Below are positions 1-11,319 of a DNA stretch of 64,000 nt, piece after piece. This DNA comes from Thiocystis violascens. GTDB taxonomy: Bacteria > Pseudomonadota > Gammaproteobacteria > Chromatiales > Chromatiaceae. The DNA is taken from positions 1-64,000 of the forward strand of contig DYNM01000006.1 of NCBI GenBank assembly GCA_020721065.1, written 5' to 3'. The position numbers were made by a program, and so were the translations under genes. Position 1 is the stretch's first letter. Each line of letters starts with the position of its first letter. The notes below the pieces were generated by a model. It was not told where the DNA came from. It did no database searches and worked only from the letters and a program-made list of their open reading frames with translations.

Positions 1-3000
1 CCGTGCCATGCGCACGGGGTTTCAATCCTTGTTGTATTGGATTTAGCGTTGCAACGCGGCCCTTGCGTACAGGTTGGAATCGTGACGGTCTGGTTTCAAT
101 CCTTGTTGTATTGGATTTAGCGTTGCAACAGCAAGTGTGGTGACGTTTGACATCAGTAAATCCTCATGTTTCAATCCTTGTTGTATTGGATTTAGCGTTG
201 CAACTTGGCTGCTTCGGCTGCGGCGCGAAGCCACACCTTCAGGTTTCAATCCTTGTTGTATTGGATTTAGCGTTGCAACCGGATTGCTCGGCATTAGCGA
301 CCTCAAGACCGGAAAGTGTTTCAATCCTTGTTGTATTGGATTTAGCGTTGCAACGTTGCTGGTTACTACGCTTCAGTGCGGAAATACCGGTTTCAATCCT
401 TGTTGTATTGGATTTAGCGTTGCAACTGTGCTCGACGTATTTGCCGAGCTTTTTGGCATTGCGCGTTTCAATCCTTGTTGTATTGGATTTAGCGTTGCAA
501 CACACACCAGAAATTGCCGCGCTGGAGGCGCGGCTGGTTTCAATCCTTGTTGTATTGGATTTAGCGTTGCAACCCTAAATCACCACTGGCGCGTCCTGAG
601 CCTGCACCAGGTTTCAATCCTTGTTGTATTGGATTTAGCGTTGCAACACCCGTCCGATTGATCTGGATATTCGACACGGGCTGGTTTCAATCCTTGTTGT
701 ATTGGATTTAGCGTTGCAACACCGCTCCCTGCTCATCTGTCATTTGGGTTATTCCAGTTTCAATCCTTGTTGTATTGGATTTAGCGTTGCAACTCCGCAA
801 CGGTTTTCGCCGCCCGCGCTAACTTTTCGTGTTTCAATCCTTGTTGTATTGGATTTAGCGTTGCAACGCGCCTATCTCTAGCGCCTATCTCGTTTCAATC
901 CTTGTTGTATTGGATTTAGCGTTGCAACGAATGATTGAATATGTTCGTTCTATTTCATTCACAAGTTTCAATCCTTGTTGTATTGGATTTAGCGTTGCAA
1001 CGCATGATTCATCATAGATACCAAACTGCATATCATCTGGTTTCAATCCTTGTTGTATTGGATTTAGCGTTGCAACCTGAGCTATACCATTTGCTGTCAG
1101 AACGAATGATTGAAGTTTCAATCCTTGTTGTATTGGATTTAGCGTTGCAACCACTCACTGGTGCTGGTCCCGTGTGGGGGCATCTGTGGTTTCAATCCTT
1201 GTTGTATTGGATTTAGCGTTGCAACCCGTGCGGTGCGCATAGCACCGGCGCGGCTCACCCCCGGTTTCAATCCTTGTTGTATTGGATTTAGCGTTGCAAC
1301 CTGGTGCGCCGCATCGACGCGGTCGAATACGCCGTGACGTTTCAATCCTTGTTGTATTGGATTTAGCGTTGCAACGGCAAGCTCGCGCCCGGCGGTGTGT
1401 GTCGCCGTGCGAGTTTCAATCCTTGTTGTATTGGATTTAGCGTTGCAACGCGATGCAAAAACCCTTGACGCGCTGGTTTTTCAGTGGTTTCAATCCTTGT
1501 TGTATTGGATTTAGCGTTGCAACGACGCCGATCTTTCTATCGGCGGGCTATCCCTGTCGTTTCAATCCTTGTTGTATTGGATTTAGCGTTGCAACACATA
1601 CGCGATGCTGAAAAAAATATACATGCGCGATGGTTTCAATCCTTGTTGTATTGGATTTAGCGTTGCAACAATGCTGGGTTACAACGCCCTAGTAAACGTG
1701 TATAATGTTTCAATCCTTGTTGTATTGGATTTAGCGTTGCAACAATGGTGAAGAATGAACGAGAATCACGAGATAAAAGTTTCAATCCTTGTTGTATTGG
1801 ATTTAGCGTTGCAACACGAAATCCGTGTTTTCGATACCCGCACAGAACTGCAGTTTCAATCCTTGTTGTATTGGATTTAGCGTTGCAACGGAGCACCGCA
1901 TTGTGCAGTTCTGTGCGGGTATCGAGTTTCAATCCTTGTTGTATTGGATTTAGCGTTGCAACACGAAGCTGAGCTTTCCATTGGTGGACTTACGCTCGGT
2001 TTCAATCCTTGTTGTATTGGATTTAGCGTTGCAACGCCGCGTGGACGGCGCTGGAACAGCTCGAAGACCTATGTTTCAATCCTTGTTGTATTGGATTTAG
2101 CGTTGCAACCTTGCCCGTGCGATGCGCACAGGTGCCGGTATGCGTGTTTCAATCCTTGTTGTATTGGATTTAGCGTTGCAACACGAGGCAGACGGGAAAA
2201 TGATTGAGCGCGACGGGCACGTTTCAATCCTTGTTGTATTGGATTTAGCGTTGCAACCAATGAGAACACCGGACAGTGGGGGGATGAACCCGAAGTTTCA
2301 ATCCTTGTTGTATTGGATTTAGCGTTGCAACTGATAAGCGGCATAAAACCGGCGGTTCTGAAACGCATGTTTCAATCCTTGTTGTATTGGATTTAGCGTT
2401 GCAACCTATATTCGCTTTGGCATGAAAGGCGTTGTTGGCGTGTTTCAATCCTTGTTGTATTGGATTTAGCGTTGCAACTGAAATAGACTGTGAAGCCGCG
2501 CAGATATGCGCAAAGTTTCAATCCTTGTTGTATTGGATTTAGCGTTGCAACCATCATTGCTGACAACGTCGCCACGTTGACCTTATGTTTCAATCCTTGT
2601 TGTATTGGATTTAGCGTTGCAACGTGTTGCTCTGTTTTCTTAACACGTTGTTTTTTCTTGTGTTTCAATCCTTGTTGTATTGGATTTAGCGTTGCAACAT
2701 CTGTGCAAAAACGAGCAGTCGCGCTTAATGCGTGTTTCAATCCTTGTTGTATTGGATTTAGCGTTGCAACACATCGGTGGCGGGTGAAATATCGCCGCCA
2801 GTCGCGTTTCAATCCTTGTTGTATTGGATTTAGCGTTGCAACGCGCTGGAAACTGTATATGGTGGCGGTGAAGAAATCGCGTTTCAATCCTTGTTGTATT
2901 GGATTTAGCGTTGCAACACATATCCGCGTGACCGTCCACCGTAGCAGTGGACAGGTTTCAATCCTTGTTGTATTGGATTTAGCGTTGCAACTAATAGACT

Positions 3001-6000
3001 GTATTAGAGAATATGCGCAGGCAGTCATGTTTCAATCCTTGTTGTATTGGATTTAGCGTTGCAACGTTGCATGGACACAGCCCGCTGAATGCAGTGGGAA
3101 ATGTTTCAATCCTTGTTGTATTGGATTTAGCGTTGCAACTCGAGCGCGGCGGGTACTGATTGCCGCGCATAAATCTGTTTCAATCCTTGTTGTATTGGAT
3201 TTAGCGTTGCAACTCGCTCTCGCGCAATGGGTGCGTATGATAGGCGGTTTCAATCCTTGTTGTATTGGATTTAGCGTTGCAACTCTGAACCCATTCGACG
3301 GGCGCGATCGGGCGCGTGTCCGTTTCAATCCTTGTTGTATTGGATTTAGCGTTGCAACGCATATTCCACTGCGTCGCGGCGGTGGACAAGTCCTTGTTTC
3401 AATCCTTGTTGTATTGGATTTAGCGTTGCAACGCGGTGGACAAGTCCTTCATCCGTAAGAACGTAAATATGTTTCAATCCTTGTTGTATTGGATTTAGCG
3501 TTGCAACGATGCGTTTGCAGCAGCAGATGAAGTCTCGCTGTCTGTTTCAATCCTTGTTGTATTGGATTTAGCGTTGCAACGCTCAACTGTGCGCTTTACG
3601 CTGTCATGGCGTGATGTTTCAATCCTTGTTGTATTGGATTTAGCGTTGCAACTTACACCAGCTCCTAAAAATACACAGATCGGCTTCTTGTTTCAATCCT
3701 TGTTGTATTGGATTTAGCGTTGCAACGACCTTGAGCGCCGTGTGGCGTGGATACACCCGGATGTTTCAATCCTTGTTGTATTGGATTTAGCGTTGCAACC
3801 GAGCGTAAATCGCATCATTTCTGCTAAGTGCTCAGGGTTTCAATCCTTGTTGTATTGGATTTAGCGTTGCAACGACCCGGAGGTTGGGTCGGGGGAGTCT
3901 GGAGAGGCGCGTTTCAATCCTTGTTGTATTGGATTTAGCGTTGCAACTTGGCATGTGCAGTCAGGAACACCGCTTCACGTTTTAGTTTCAATCCTTGTTG
4001 TATTGGATTTAGCGTTGCAACAACGAGCGTTGCGATGGTTGTCAATACTGCAGCGAGTTTCAATCCTTGTTGTATTGGATTTAGCGTTGCAACATCGCTA
4101 TACCCCACCGCGACATTGCAGTGATAGTAGTTTCAATCCTTGTTGTATTGGATTTAGCGTTGCAACGGGCGCTTAATCCGCGCTTACCCCGTAGTCATTG
4201 AATGTTTCAATCCTTGTTGTATTGGATTTAGCGTTGCAACGCTGACTTTCAGTTCAATCAAGTACTGTAGTGGCTGTAGTTTCAATCCTTGTTGTATTGG
4301 ATTTAGCGTTGCAACAATAGAAAAGCCTCCAGTACATCATGACAGAGATCAACGTTTCAATCCTTGTTGTATTGGATTTAGCGTTGCAACGAACCTCAAA
4401 TGAAAGTGCTGACTTTCAGTTCAATGTTTCAATCCTTGTTGTATTGGATTTAGCGTTGCAACAATATAGTGCTTTCTTCTTGTTTAATCAATTCTTATAG
4501 GTTTCAATCCTTGTTGTATTGGATTTAGCGTTGCAACTTGCTTGCCGTGTTTCCGAAGTGTCATGGAAAGAATGGTTTCAATCCTTGTTGTATTGGATTT
4601 AGCGTTGCAACTCATCTGCACTATTGTGATGCTGCTTAACCGCAGTGGGCAGTTTCAATCCTTGTTGTATTGGATTTAGCGTTGCAACATGCAACAACCG
4701 ATAATCGGTTGTTGGCCGCTGTCAAGTTTCAATCCTTGTTGTATTGGATTTAGCGTTGCAACCAATAATGCCCTCTTTCATACTCAATTACTTAGGATGT
4801 TTCAATCCTTGTTGTATTGGATTTAGCGTTGCAACGATTGGATCGCGCCCGTATGGCGACGTGGGTACGGGTGTTTCAATCCTTGTTGTATTGGATTTAG
4901 CGTTGCAACCCGCAAAACGCCTTGATTCATCAGGGTTTTTTGTGGGGTTTCAATCCTTGTTGTATTGGATTTAGCGTTGCAACGGTGTTCATTTTTTCCG
5001 GTTAAAAAATGCAGGTAGGGTTTCAATCCTTGTTGTATTGGATTTAGCGTTGCAACTCTTAACCAACCGCATGATAACGTTAGACGTGTATGTTTCAATC
5101 CTTGTTGTATTGGATTTAGCGTTGCAACTTTTAACCGGAAAAAATGAACACCTCCAAAAATAAGAAGTTTCAATCCTTGTTGTATTGGATTTAGCGTTGC
5201 AACCCGCAAAACGCCTTGATTCATCAGGGTTTTTTGTGGGGTTTCAATCCTTGTTGTATTGGATTTAGCGTTGCAACAGTGCTATTTTTATAGCGGTACC
5301 TGCTAACTTGTGACGTTTCAATCCTTGTTGTATTGGATTTAGCGTTGCAACCTGGAAGACGCGGCTAAAAACATCCTGACTGACTTGTGTTTCAATCCTT
5401 GTTGTATTGGATTTAGCGTTGCAACCAGTGCCACTATCACGATCTTGTTGTGATGCTTTGGCGGTTTCAATCCTTGTTGTATTGGATTTAGCGTTGCAAC
5501 CATGCAGCAATCGACAACCAACTGTTGACCGCTATTAGGTTTCAATCCTTGTTGTATTGGATTTAGCGTTGCAACGTTACACAACCTGCGTTGAAGAATC
5601 ATTAGGGAAAGGTTTCAATCCTTGTTGTATTGGATTTAGCGTTGCAACAGACGGGAAAAGAATCAGCGGCAATACGCGGGGGGTTTCAATCCTTGTTGTA
5701 TTGGATTTAGCGTTGCAACAAAGCTTTCCCGTATTTGCTGGGAGGCTGGACTAGATGGTTTCAATCCTTGTTGTATTGGATTTAGCGTTGCAACAAACAA
5801 GGGTTGCCATTGTGGAATTTTGAGGCGCTGGTTTCAATCCTTGTTGTATTGGATTTAGCGTTGCAACTGTTGACCGCTATTAGCAACGCGCTTGATATGT
5901 TTGAGTTTCAATCCTTGTTGTATTGGATTTAGCGTTGCAACACGATGCCGCACTGTTACTGTTGGAATCTGAGGCAAAGGGTTTCAATCCTTGTTGTATT

Positions 6001-9000
6001 GGATTTAGCGTTGCAACCCGACATTGAATAGCGCCACAGCATTGAATGTTGATTGTTTCAATCCTTGTTGTATTGGATTTAGCGTTGCAACCTTGCGCTC
6101 ACTGCGCACCGCGACTAGGTTGCGCTTCAGTTTCAATCCTTGTTGTATTGGATTTAGCGTTGCAACCCCGCATAGCGCGGGCTTGTCGTCATCACTTATT
6201 TTCGTTTCAATCCTTGTTGTATTGGATTTAGCGTTGCAACGTTCCGCTTCTGATTTTCCTGACACGCCGATCTGCTGGTTTCAATCCTTGTTGTATTGGA
6301 TTTAGCGTTGCAACCATTGAAAACTTCCGCTGGCATGATCTCAGACATACTTGGGGTTTCAATCCTTGTTGTATTGGATTTAGCGTTGCAACGCCTGCGC
6401 ACTGCTTGGCGTCGCATTGCGCGTGGAGTTTCAATCCTTGTTGTATTGGATTTAGCGTTGCAACACTTAGGTATAAAACGCATCTAGCGCCCTTTCTACC
6501 GTTTCAATCCTTGTTGTATTGGATTTAGCGTTGCAACACCAAATCTGCAAAGGCTAAGAAGATTGCTGCTGAACGTTTCAATCCTTGTTGTATTGGATTT
6601 AGCGTTGCAACATTTCATACCGACATAGATTCGGCGCTTGCTTGTCGGAGTTTCAATCCTTGTTGTATTGGATTTAGCGTTGCAACCAACGCCACCACTT
6701 CATCGCTGCCGTCGTGGATTAAATGTTTCAATCCTTGTTGTATTGGATTTAGCGTTGCAACAAGGATAGCCAGTCCGATTGTGTGCGAGCGCGACCTTGT
6801 TTCAATCCTTGTTGTATTGGATTTAGCGTTGCAACACACGGGCGCGGAAATCGTACGCGCCTACGATCGCGTGTTTCAATCCTTGTTGTATTGGATTTAG
6901 CGTTGCAACCTATCTGCGGTCACTGATAGAACGCGCAGGTTTATCGGTTTCAATCCTTGTTGTATTGGATTTAGCGTTGCAACTTCTGTGCAGCCTTCGC
7001 ATCGTGTGCGGCTACCTTGGGTTTCAATCCTTGTTGTATTGGATTTAGCGTTGCAACTATGCGGTCATACTTATCCGACCGCTCTAATATCACTGCAGTT
7101 TCAATCCTTGTTGTATTGGATTTAGCGTTGCAACATACCATCTGACCAATTGGCATTCCTTTGCGCAGCAAGTTTCAATCCTTGTTGTATTGGATTTAGC
7201 GTTGCAACCAATCGGAATTCGGCAGCTATATCGTCAGGAAGGTTGTTTCAATCCTTGTTGTATTGGATTTAGCGTTGCAACGCCGTCAATCTCAACCAAT
7301 ACCATCGCATCAATCCACGGTTTCAATCCTTGTTGTATTGGATTTAGCGTTGCAACCATGTGCAGCAATCTTAGCAGCAGCTTTCACTGCCTGTTTCAAT
7401 CCTTGTTGTATTGGATTTAGCGTTGCAACCATTCACGCGGAGCAGGATACGGGGCTGATTGCGAGTTTCAATCCTTGTTGTATTGGATTTAGCGTTGCAA
7501 CTTGCCAATTTTCTGGCATCAGTTGCACCTAACGCATTGAAAAGTTTCAATCCTTGTTGTATTGGATTTAGCGTTGCAACCCTAACGCATTGAAAATATA
7601 CGAGGAAACCTCGTCGTGTTTCAATCCTTGTTGTATTGGATTTAGCGTTGCAACTTCTCAACGCTATTAACAACGCGCTTGATCTTTTCGATGTTTCAAT
7701 CCTTGTTGTATTGGATTTAGCGTTGCAACTTCGGCGTAGGCGATTCCATACACGCCGGACAGCGTAGTTTCAATCCTTGTTGTATTGGATTTAGCGTTGC
7801 AACAAGCGTGGCAAAAACCGTCGGCTGTGGCATTAACACAGGTTTCAATCCTTGTTGTATTGGATTTAGCGTTGCAACGCGCCCGCTACATTACCGAGAG
7901 GCGTATATGCGCTGTTGTTTCAATCCTTGTTGTATTGGATTTAGCGTTGCAACCATTGCTTGCTGCATTGCGAGCTGCGCGGCTTTTTCTTGTTTCAATC
8001 CTTGTTGTATTGGATTTAGCGTTGCAACCGTTTTGCAAGGAATCCAGCGCACATCGCTAGCATGTTTCAATCCTTGTTGTATTGGATTTAGCGTTGCAAC
8101 CATGCCGACATAGATTCGGCGCTTGCTTATCCGCTAAATGTTTCAATCCTTGTTGTATTGGATTTAGCGTTGCAACCAGAAGTTTTGATCCAACTGTCAT
8201 TCTTAAGAATTGGGTTTCAATCCTTGTTGTATTGGATTTAGCGTTGCAACGATGCGGGTAAGAACTCGAAGTACTCGCACTTTGAGGGGTTTCAATCCTT
8301 GTTGTATTGGATTTAGCGTTGCAACGGATTTTAGTTTTGGGCAAAAATTTTATGATGAAGGGGTTTCAATCCTTGTTGTATTGGATTTAGCGTTGCAACA
8401 GGGTTAGACCGGGCGCGGCTTGTGACGTGGGTTGTTTCAATCCTTGTTGTATTGGATTTAGCGTTGCAACTCGATCAAGCGAGTGAGGCGCTTTTACCCG
8501 CCGTTATGTTTCAATCCTTGTTGTATTGGATTTAGCGTTGCAACGGGCTTCATTGCCGCGCCAATTGGCGCGAATTGCACTGGGTTTCAATCCTTGTTGT
8601 ATTGGATTTAGCGTTGCAACGAAAGAAGTGGTAATACCAGTGTTATGCGCGGAAAAAGTTTCAATCCTTGTTGTATTGGATTTAGCGTTGCAACACAGGT
8701 GCGCACCGCGTCAATTACCGCCGCCGTGATTGTTTCAATCCTTGTTGTATTGGATTTAGCGTTGCAACACATATCAACCGCTTGTGACGCTTTTTGAGCG
8801 ATCAGCGTTTCAATCCTTGTTGTATTGGATTTAGCGTTGCAACAAGTGCTAAAAAATAGCAGGCGACAACTACTTTTTGAGGTTTCAATCCTTGTTGTAT
8901 TGGATTTAGCGTTGCAACTCCGCCCAGCTACCACCGTCGTCATCTCGGTCTCACGGTTTCAATCCTTGTTGTATTGGATTTAGCGTTGCAACCACGCGGA

Positions 9001-10097
9001 TAACGTGCATCCGCGTGATGATTTCTCGCGTTTCAATCCTTGTTGTATTGGATTTAGCGTTGCAACGCGCCGATAAGGCGCTTGATCCCAGTGTGGTTTT
9101 GAAGTTTCAATCCTTGTTGTATTGGATTTAGCGTTGCAACTAGGATTGAAAATTGCCAAGGATGGCACGTTAACCTGAGTTTCAATCCTTGTTGTATTGG
9201 ATTTAGCGTTGCAACGAGTTGCCCTGCGTCCCGGCACACACAGGGACGCATAGTTTCAATCCTTGTTGTATTGGATTTAGCGTTGCAACATCCGCCCGTA
9301 CTAAATCTGCCCGTACTAAATCTGCGTTTCAATCCTTGTTGTATTGGATTTAGCGTTGCAACTTTGGGAACACGAAAAGAAGGTTTTATCGCTAGGGATT
9401 CGTTTCAATCCTTGTTGTATTGGATTTAGCGTTGCAACTCCCTTCTCTCAAAAAGGTGCGGTCTTCATTGCCGCGTGTTTCAATCCTTGTTGTATTGGAT
9501 TTAGCGTTGCAACATCATTAGCTTGCAATCATAGTACCTAACACGTTAGGGTTTCAATCCTTGTTGTATTGGATTTAGCGTTGCAACGATGTGTGGTGTA
9601 GAGGGATTTTCGACGTTGTGATTGAGTTTCAATCCTTGTTGTATTGGATTTAGCGTTGCAACACGCGGTTGCGGCATTGGCGGTGACGCTGGTATCGCGT
9701 TTCAATCCTTGTTGTATTGGATTTAGCGTTGCAACTACGGAGGGCGCGGAGATTGAACGGGCGAAAGAAGGTTTCAATCCTTGTTGTATTGGATTTAGCG
9801 TTGCAACTTATACAACCATGTGCGTTATAGCCATTAAACCCCGGTTTCAATCCTTGTTGTATTGGATTTAGCGTTGCAACATTCTTAGGGCGTGACGATT
9901 ATGGCGTGAAGCGTGGTGTTTCAATCCTTGTTGTATTGGATTTAGCGTTGCAACGCTGTTCATTCTGCGGGAGATAAAAGTGTACACGGAATGTTTCAAT
10001 CCTTGTTGTATTGGATTTAGCGTTGCAACGTGTATTTACGCGCAACGCAAGCGCAGCCTGGTTTCAATCCTTGTTGTATTGGATTTAGCGTTGCAAC
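1..10097 (-). CRISPR. CRISPR array, 137 repeats of 37 bp, type I-B/III-B locus
   Basis: The 37-bp repeat reads GTTTCAATCC...GCGTTGCAAC on the plus strand. I counted 137 copies, the first at 19-55 and the last at 10061-10097, with mostly 35-38 nt spacers; bases 1-18 are a partial spacer, so the array continues beyond the left edge. All copies I read are identical. On the minus strand the repeat ends in GGATTGAAAC, giving the well-known ATTGAAAC 5' handle after Cas6 cleavage, so the array should be transcribed leftward from a leader at the right end, in the same direction as the cas genes. The repeat begins (minus strand) with the 8-bp palindrome GTTGCAAC. Odd spacers include a 24-nt one at 868-891, a 42-nt one at 7502-7543 and a 31-nt leader-proximal one at 10030-10060. 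Orientation is inferred from the repeat end and the AT-rich flank. Confidence 0.99.
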
Positions 10098-10394
10098 CGC
10101 ATTTTTACCGAAAAGCCTTCAAAATCATCAAGTTGACGAAATTTTTCTACTCTCTTTTTTGTCATTTTCTCCCGCATTTTACCGCCAAAAACGCAAATTT
10201 TTACCCTGTTCTACATCACTTTTACGGCTTTTTATGCTATAAAATCAAAAACTTACGAGCCTAGCTGCCAACTGCGCTGATAATTTTTCGCCAGCAAATC
10301 TGCTCACCTGAATCCTTGTGATATTGGAATTCAGCGTTTCCACCGAAAAATAGTTTAATCGTACTGACTAAAGATAGCAATATCCCGTTACAGC
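10098..10394 (-). promoter_or_regulatory. CRISPR leader region
   Basis: This 297-bp AT-rich gap lies between the last repeat and cas4 and contains no plausible gene. As the flank upstream of the array in the inferred direction of transcription, it should hold the array promoter and the integration signals for new spacers. A motif close to GCATTTTTACCG (plus strand) directly abuts the first repeat at 10099 and recurs at 10174, 75 bp away, with a looser third copy at 10193. I could not place a convincing -35/-10 pair. The ORFs listed here (9980-10264) run out of the repeat array and are not genes. Confidence 0.75.
10309..10343 (-). repeat. Degenerate CRISPR repeat-like unit in the leader
   Basis: The sequence around AATCCTTGTGATATTGGAAT followed by TCAGCG aligns over about 32 positions with the array repeat, with roughly five substitutions and one inserted base. 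The handle end is lost. It stands alone, with no second copy nearby. It may be a relic of an older or different array, or a leader element that resembles the repeat. The match is seen directly; its role is unknown. Confidence 0.55.
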
Positions 10395-11003
10395 CTAAAC
10401 ACAAATATTCCGGTAACAACAATCTTCGCAACGTAATTTTGAAGAAGTTCGCGCTGGCAATCGCTCAGTTTGCAACACAACAAAAATATCGTCAACCAAT
10501 TTCTTTGCTTTTGCAATGACACCATTGTTCACTGCCACCTCCAACAACTGACTACCATCTCGTACATAAGCGACAAAACCACGTTCAACAGGTTGCCCAT
10601 AAATTTCTTGAATTAACATAGAATAAAGAACAATCTGAGTTTCATGCGTCTTAAAAGCAGATTGACGTGACTCAGTAAATTTATAATCTAACGCCGCCAT
10701 TGTTCCATCTTTTAACCATAGCACTTCATCTACAATACCTCTCAAGCGCAACTTTGGCGATGCCAAATACACTTCAATCTCACGTTTTGTCGCCCCAATT
10801 TTACGTCGTAAATAGTCACGATTTTCAGTTGCCCGCCGTTGATGTACCTCTCGCCCTTTTAATACCTTATAGCGCGTTTCTTCATATTGTGGAATATGTT
10901 GAACATTCATAAACCAAGTAAAGCGTGGGCAAAATACATGCTCCACAACCTCTGTTGGCGTTATCATCGGAGTGAATTCGTTATCAACAAGTAAATGAGC
11001 CAT
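10395..11003 (-). CDS. cas4: CRISPR-associated exonuclease Cas4
   Basis: Cas4 is a RecB-like nuclease with an iron-sulfur cluster that trims prespacers and selects PAM-adjacent ends for the Cas1-Cas2 integrase. The protein has the single N-terminal cysteine (FCPRF), the nuclease residues in RGIVDEVL and ALDYKFTE, and the C-terminal cysteine group CEDCCYRNIC that completes the cluster. The ORF track begins 18 codons earlier, inside cas2. I prefer the internal ATG (MAHLLV), which starts 7 nt after the cas2 stop and gives 202 residues, normal for the family. It is the last gene before the leader. The family call is firm; the start is an inference. Confidence 0.95.
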   Translation of the reverse strand: MAHLLVDNEFTPMITPTEVVEHVFCPRFTWFMNVQHIPQYEETRYKVLKGREVHQRRATENRDYLRRKIGATKREIEVYLASPKLRLRGIVDEVLWLKDGTMAALDYKFTESRQSAFKTHETQIVLYSMLIQEIYGQPVERGFVAYVRDGSQLLEVAVNNGVIAKAKKLVDDIFVVLQTERLPARTSSKLRCEDCCYRNICV

Positions 11004-11010
11004 TTTATAC

Positions 11011-11319
11011 TCACATAAATAGAGAAAGTACTTCGTCAGTGACCAACTTTTTATCAAATGCTTGTCCCAACAAAATCACCTTTTTAAAATCTTGCTCACA
11101 CATTGGAAAAATGTAAACTGAATCAAAATCGTCGTTAGTTAAAGACTCAATTTTTAATCTTAACTCATCAAGTCGATTACGCTCAACGGTGCCTAAAAAA
11201 ACTGATTTTTGGACGCGATATAAGCCGGCTTCCTTGCAATGTTTAGCAATTTTAGTGCGCGGCTTATTTTCAACAACGTCATACATAATCCAAACTAATG
11301 TTTCCGTAGTCTTCACCAT
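11011..11319 (-). CDS. cas2: CRISPR-associated endoribonuclease-fold protein Cas2
   Basis: Cas2 forms the dimeric core that bridges two Cas1 dimers in the spacer integrase. This 102-residue protein has the typical ferredoxin-like opening WIMYDVVENKPRTK with the conserved aspartate, then GLYRVQKSVFLG. It overlaps the 3' end of cas1 by 41 bp. That start is supported by a strong Shine-Dalgarno sequence, GGGAGAG, a few bases upstream of the ATG. The overlap implies translational coupling with cas1. No sign of damage. Confidence 0.97.
   Translation of the reverse strand: MVKTTETLVWIMYDVVENKPRTKIAKHCKEAGLYRVQKSVFLGTVERNRLDELRLKIESLTNDDFDSVYIFPMCEQDFKKVILLGQAFDKKLVTDEVLSLFM

Noticed and set aside
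43-10242. About 70 ORFs of 60-211 residues in the first 10 kb with repeated peptides such as VATLNPIQQGLK and FNPCCIGFSVAT
   Set aside because: They are translations of the CRISPR repeat in several frames, broken by random spacers. They have no initiation signals and no gene-like content.
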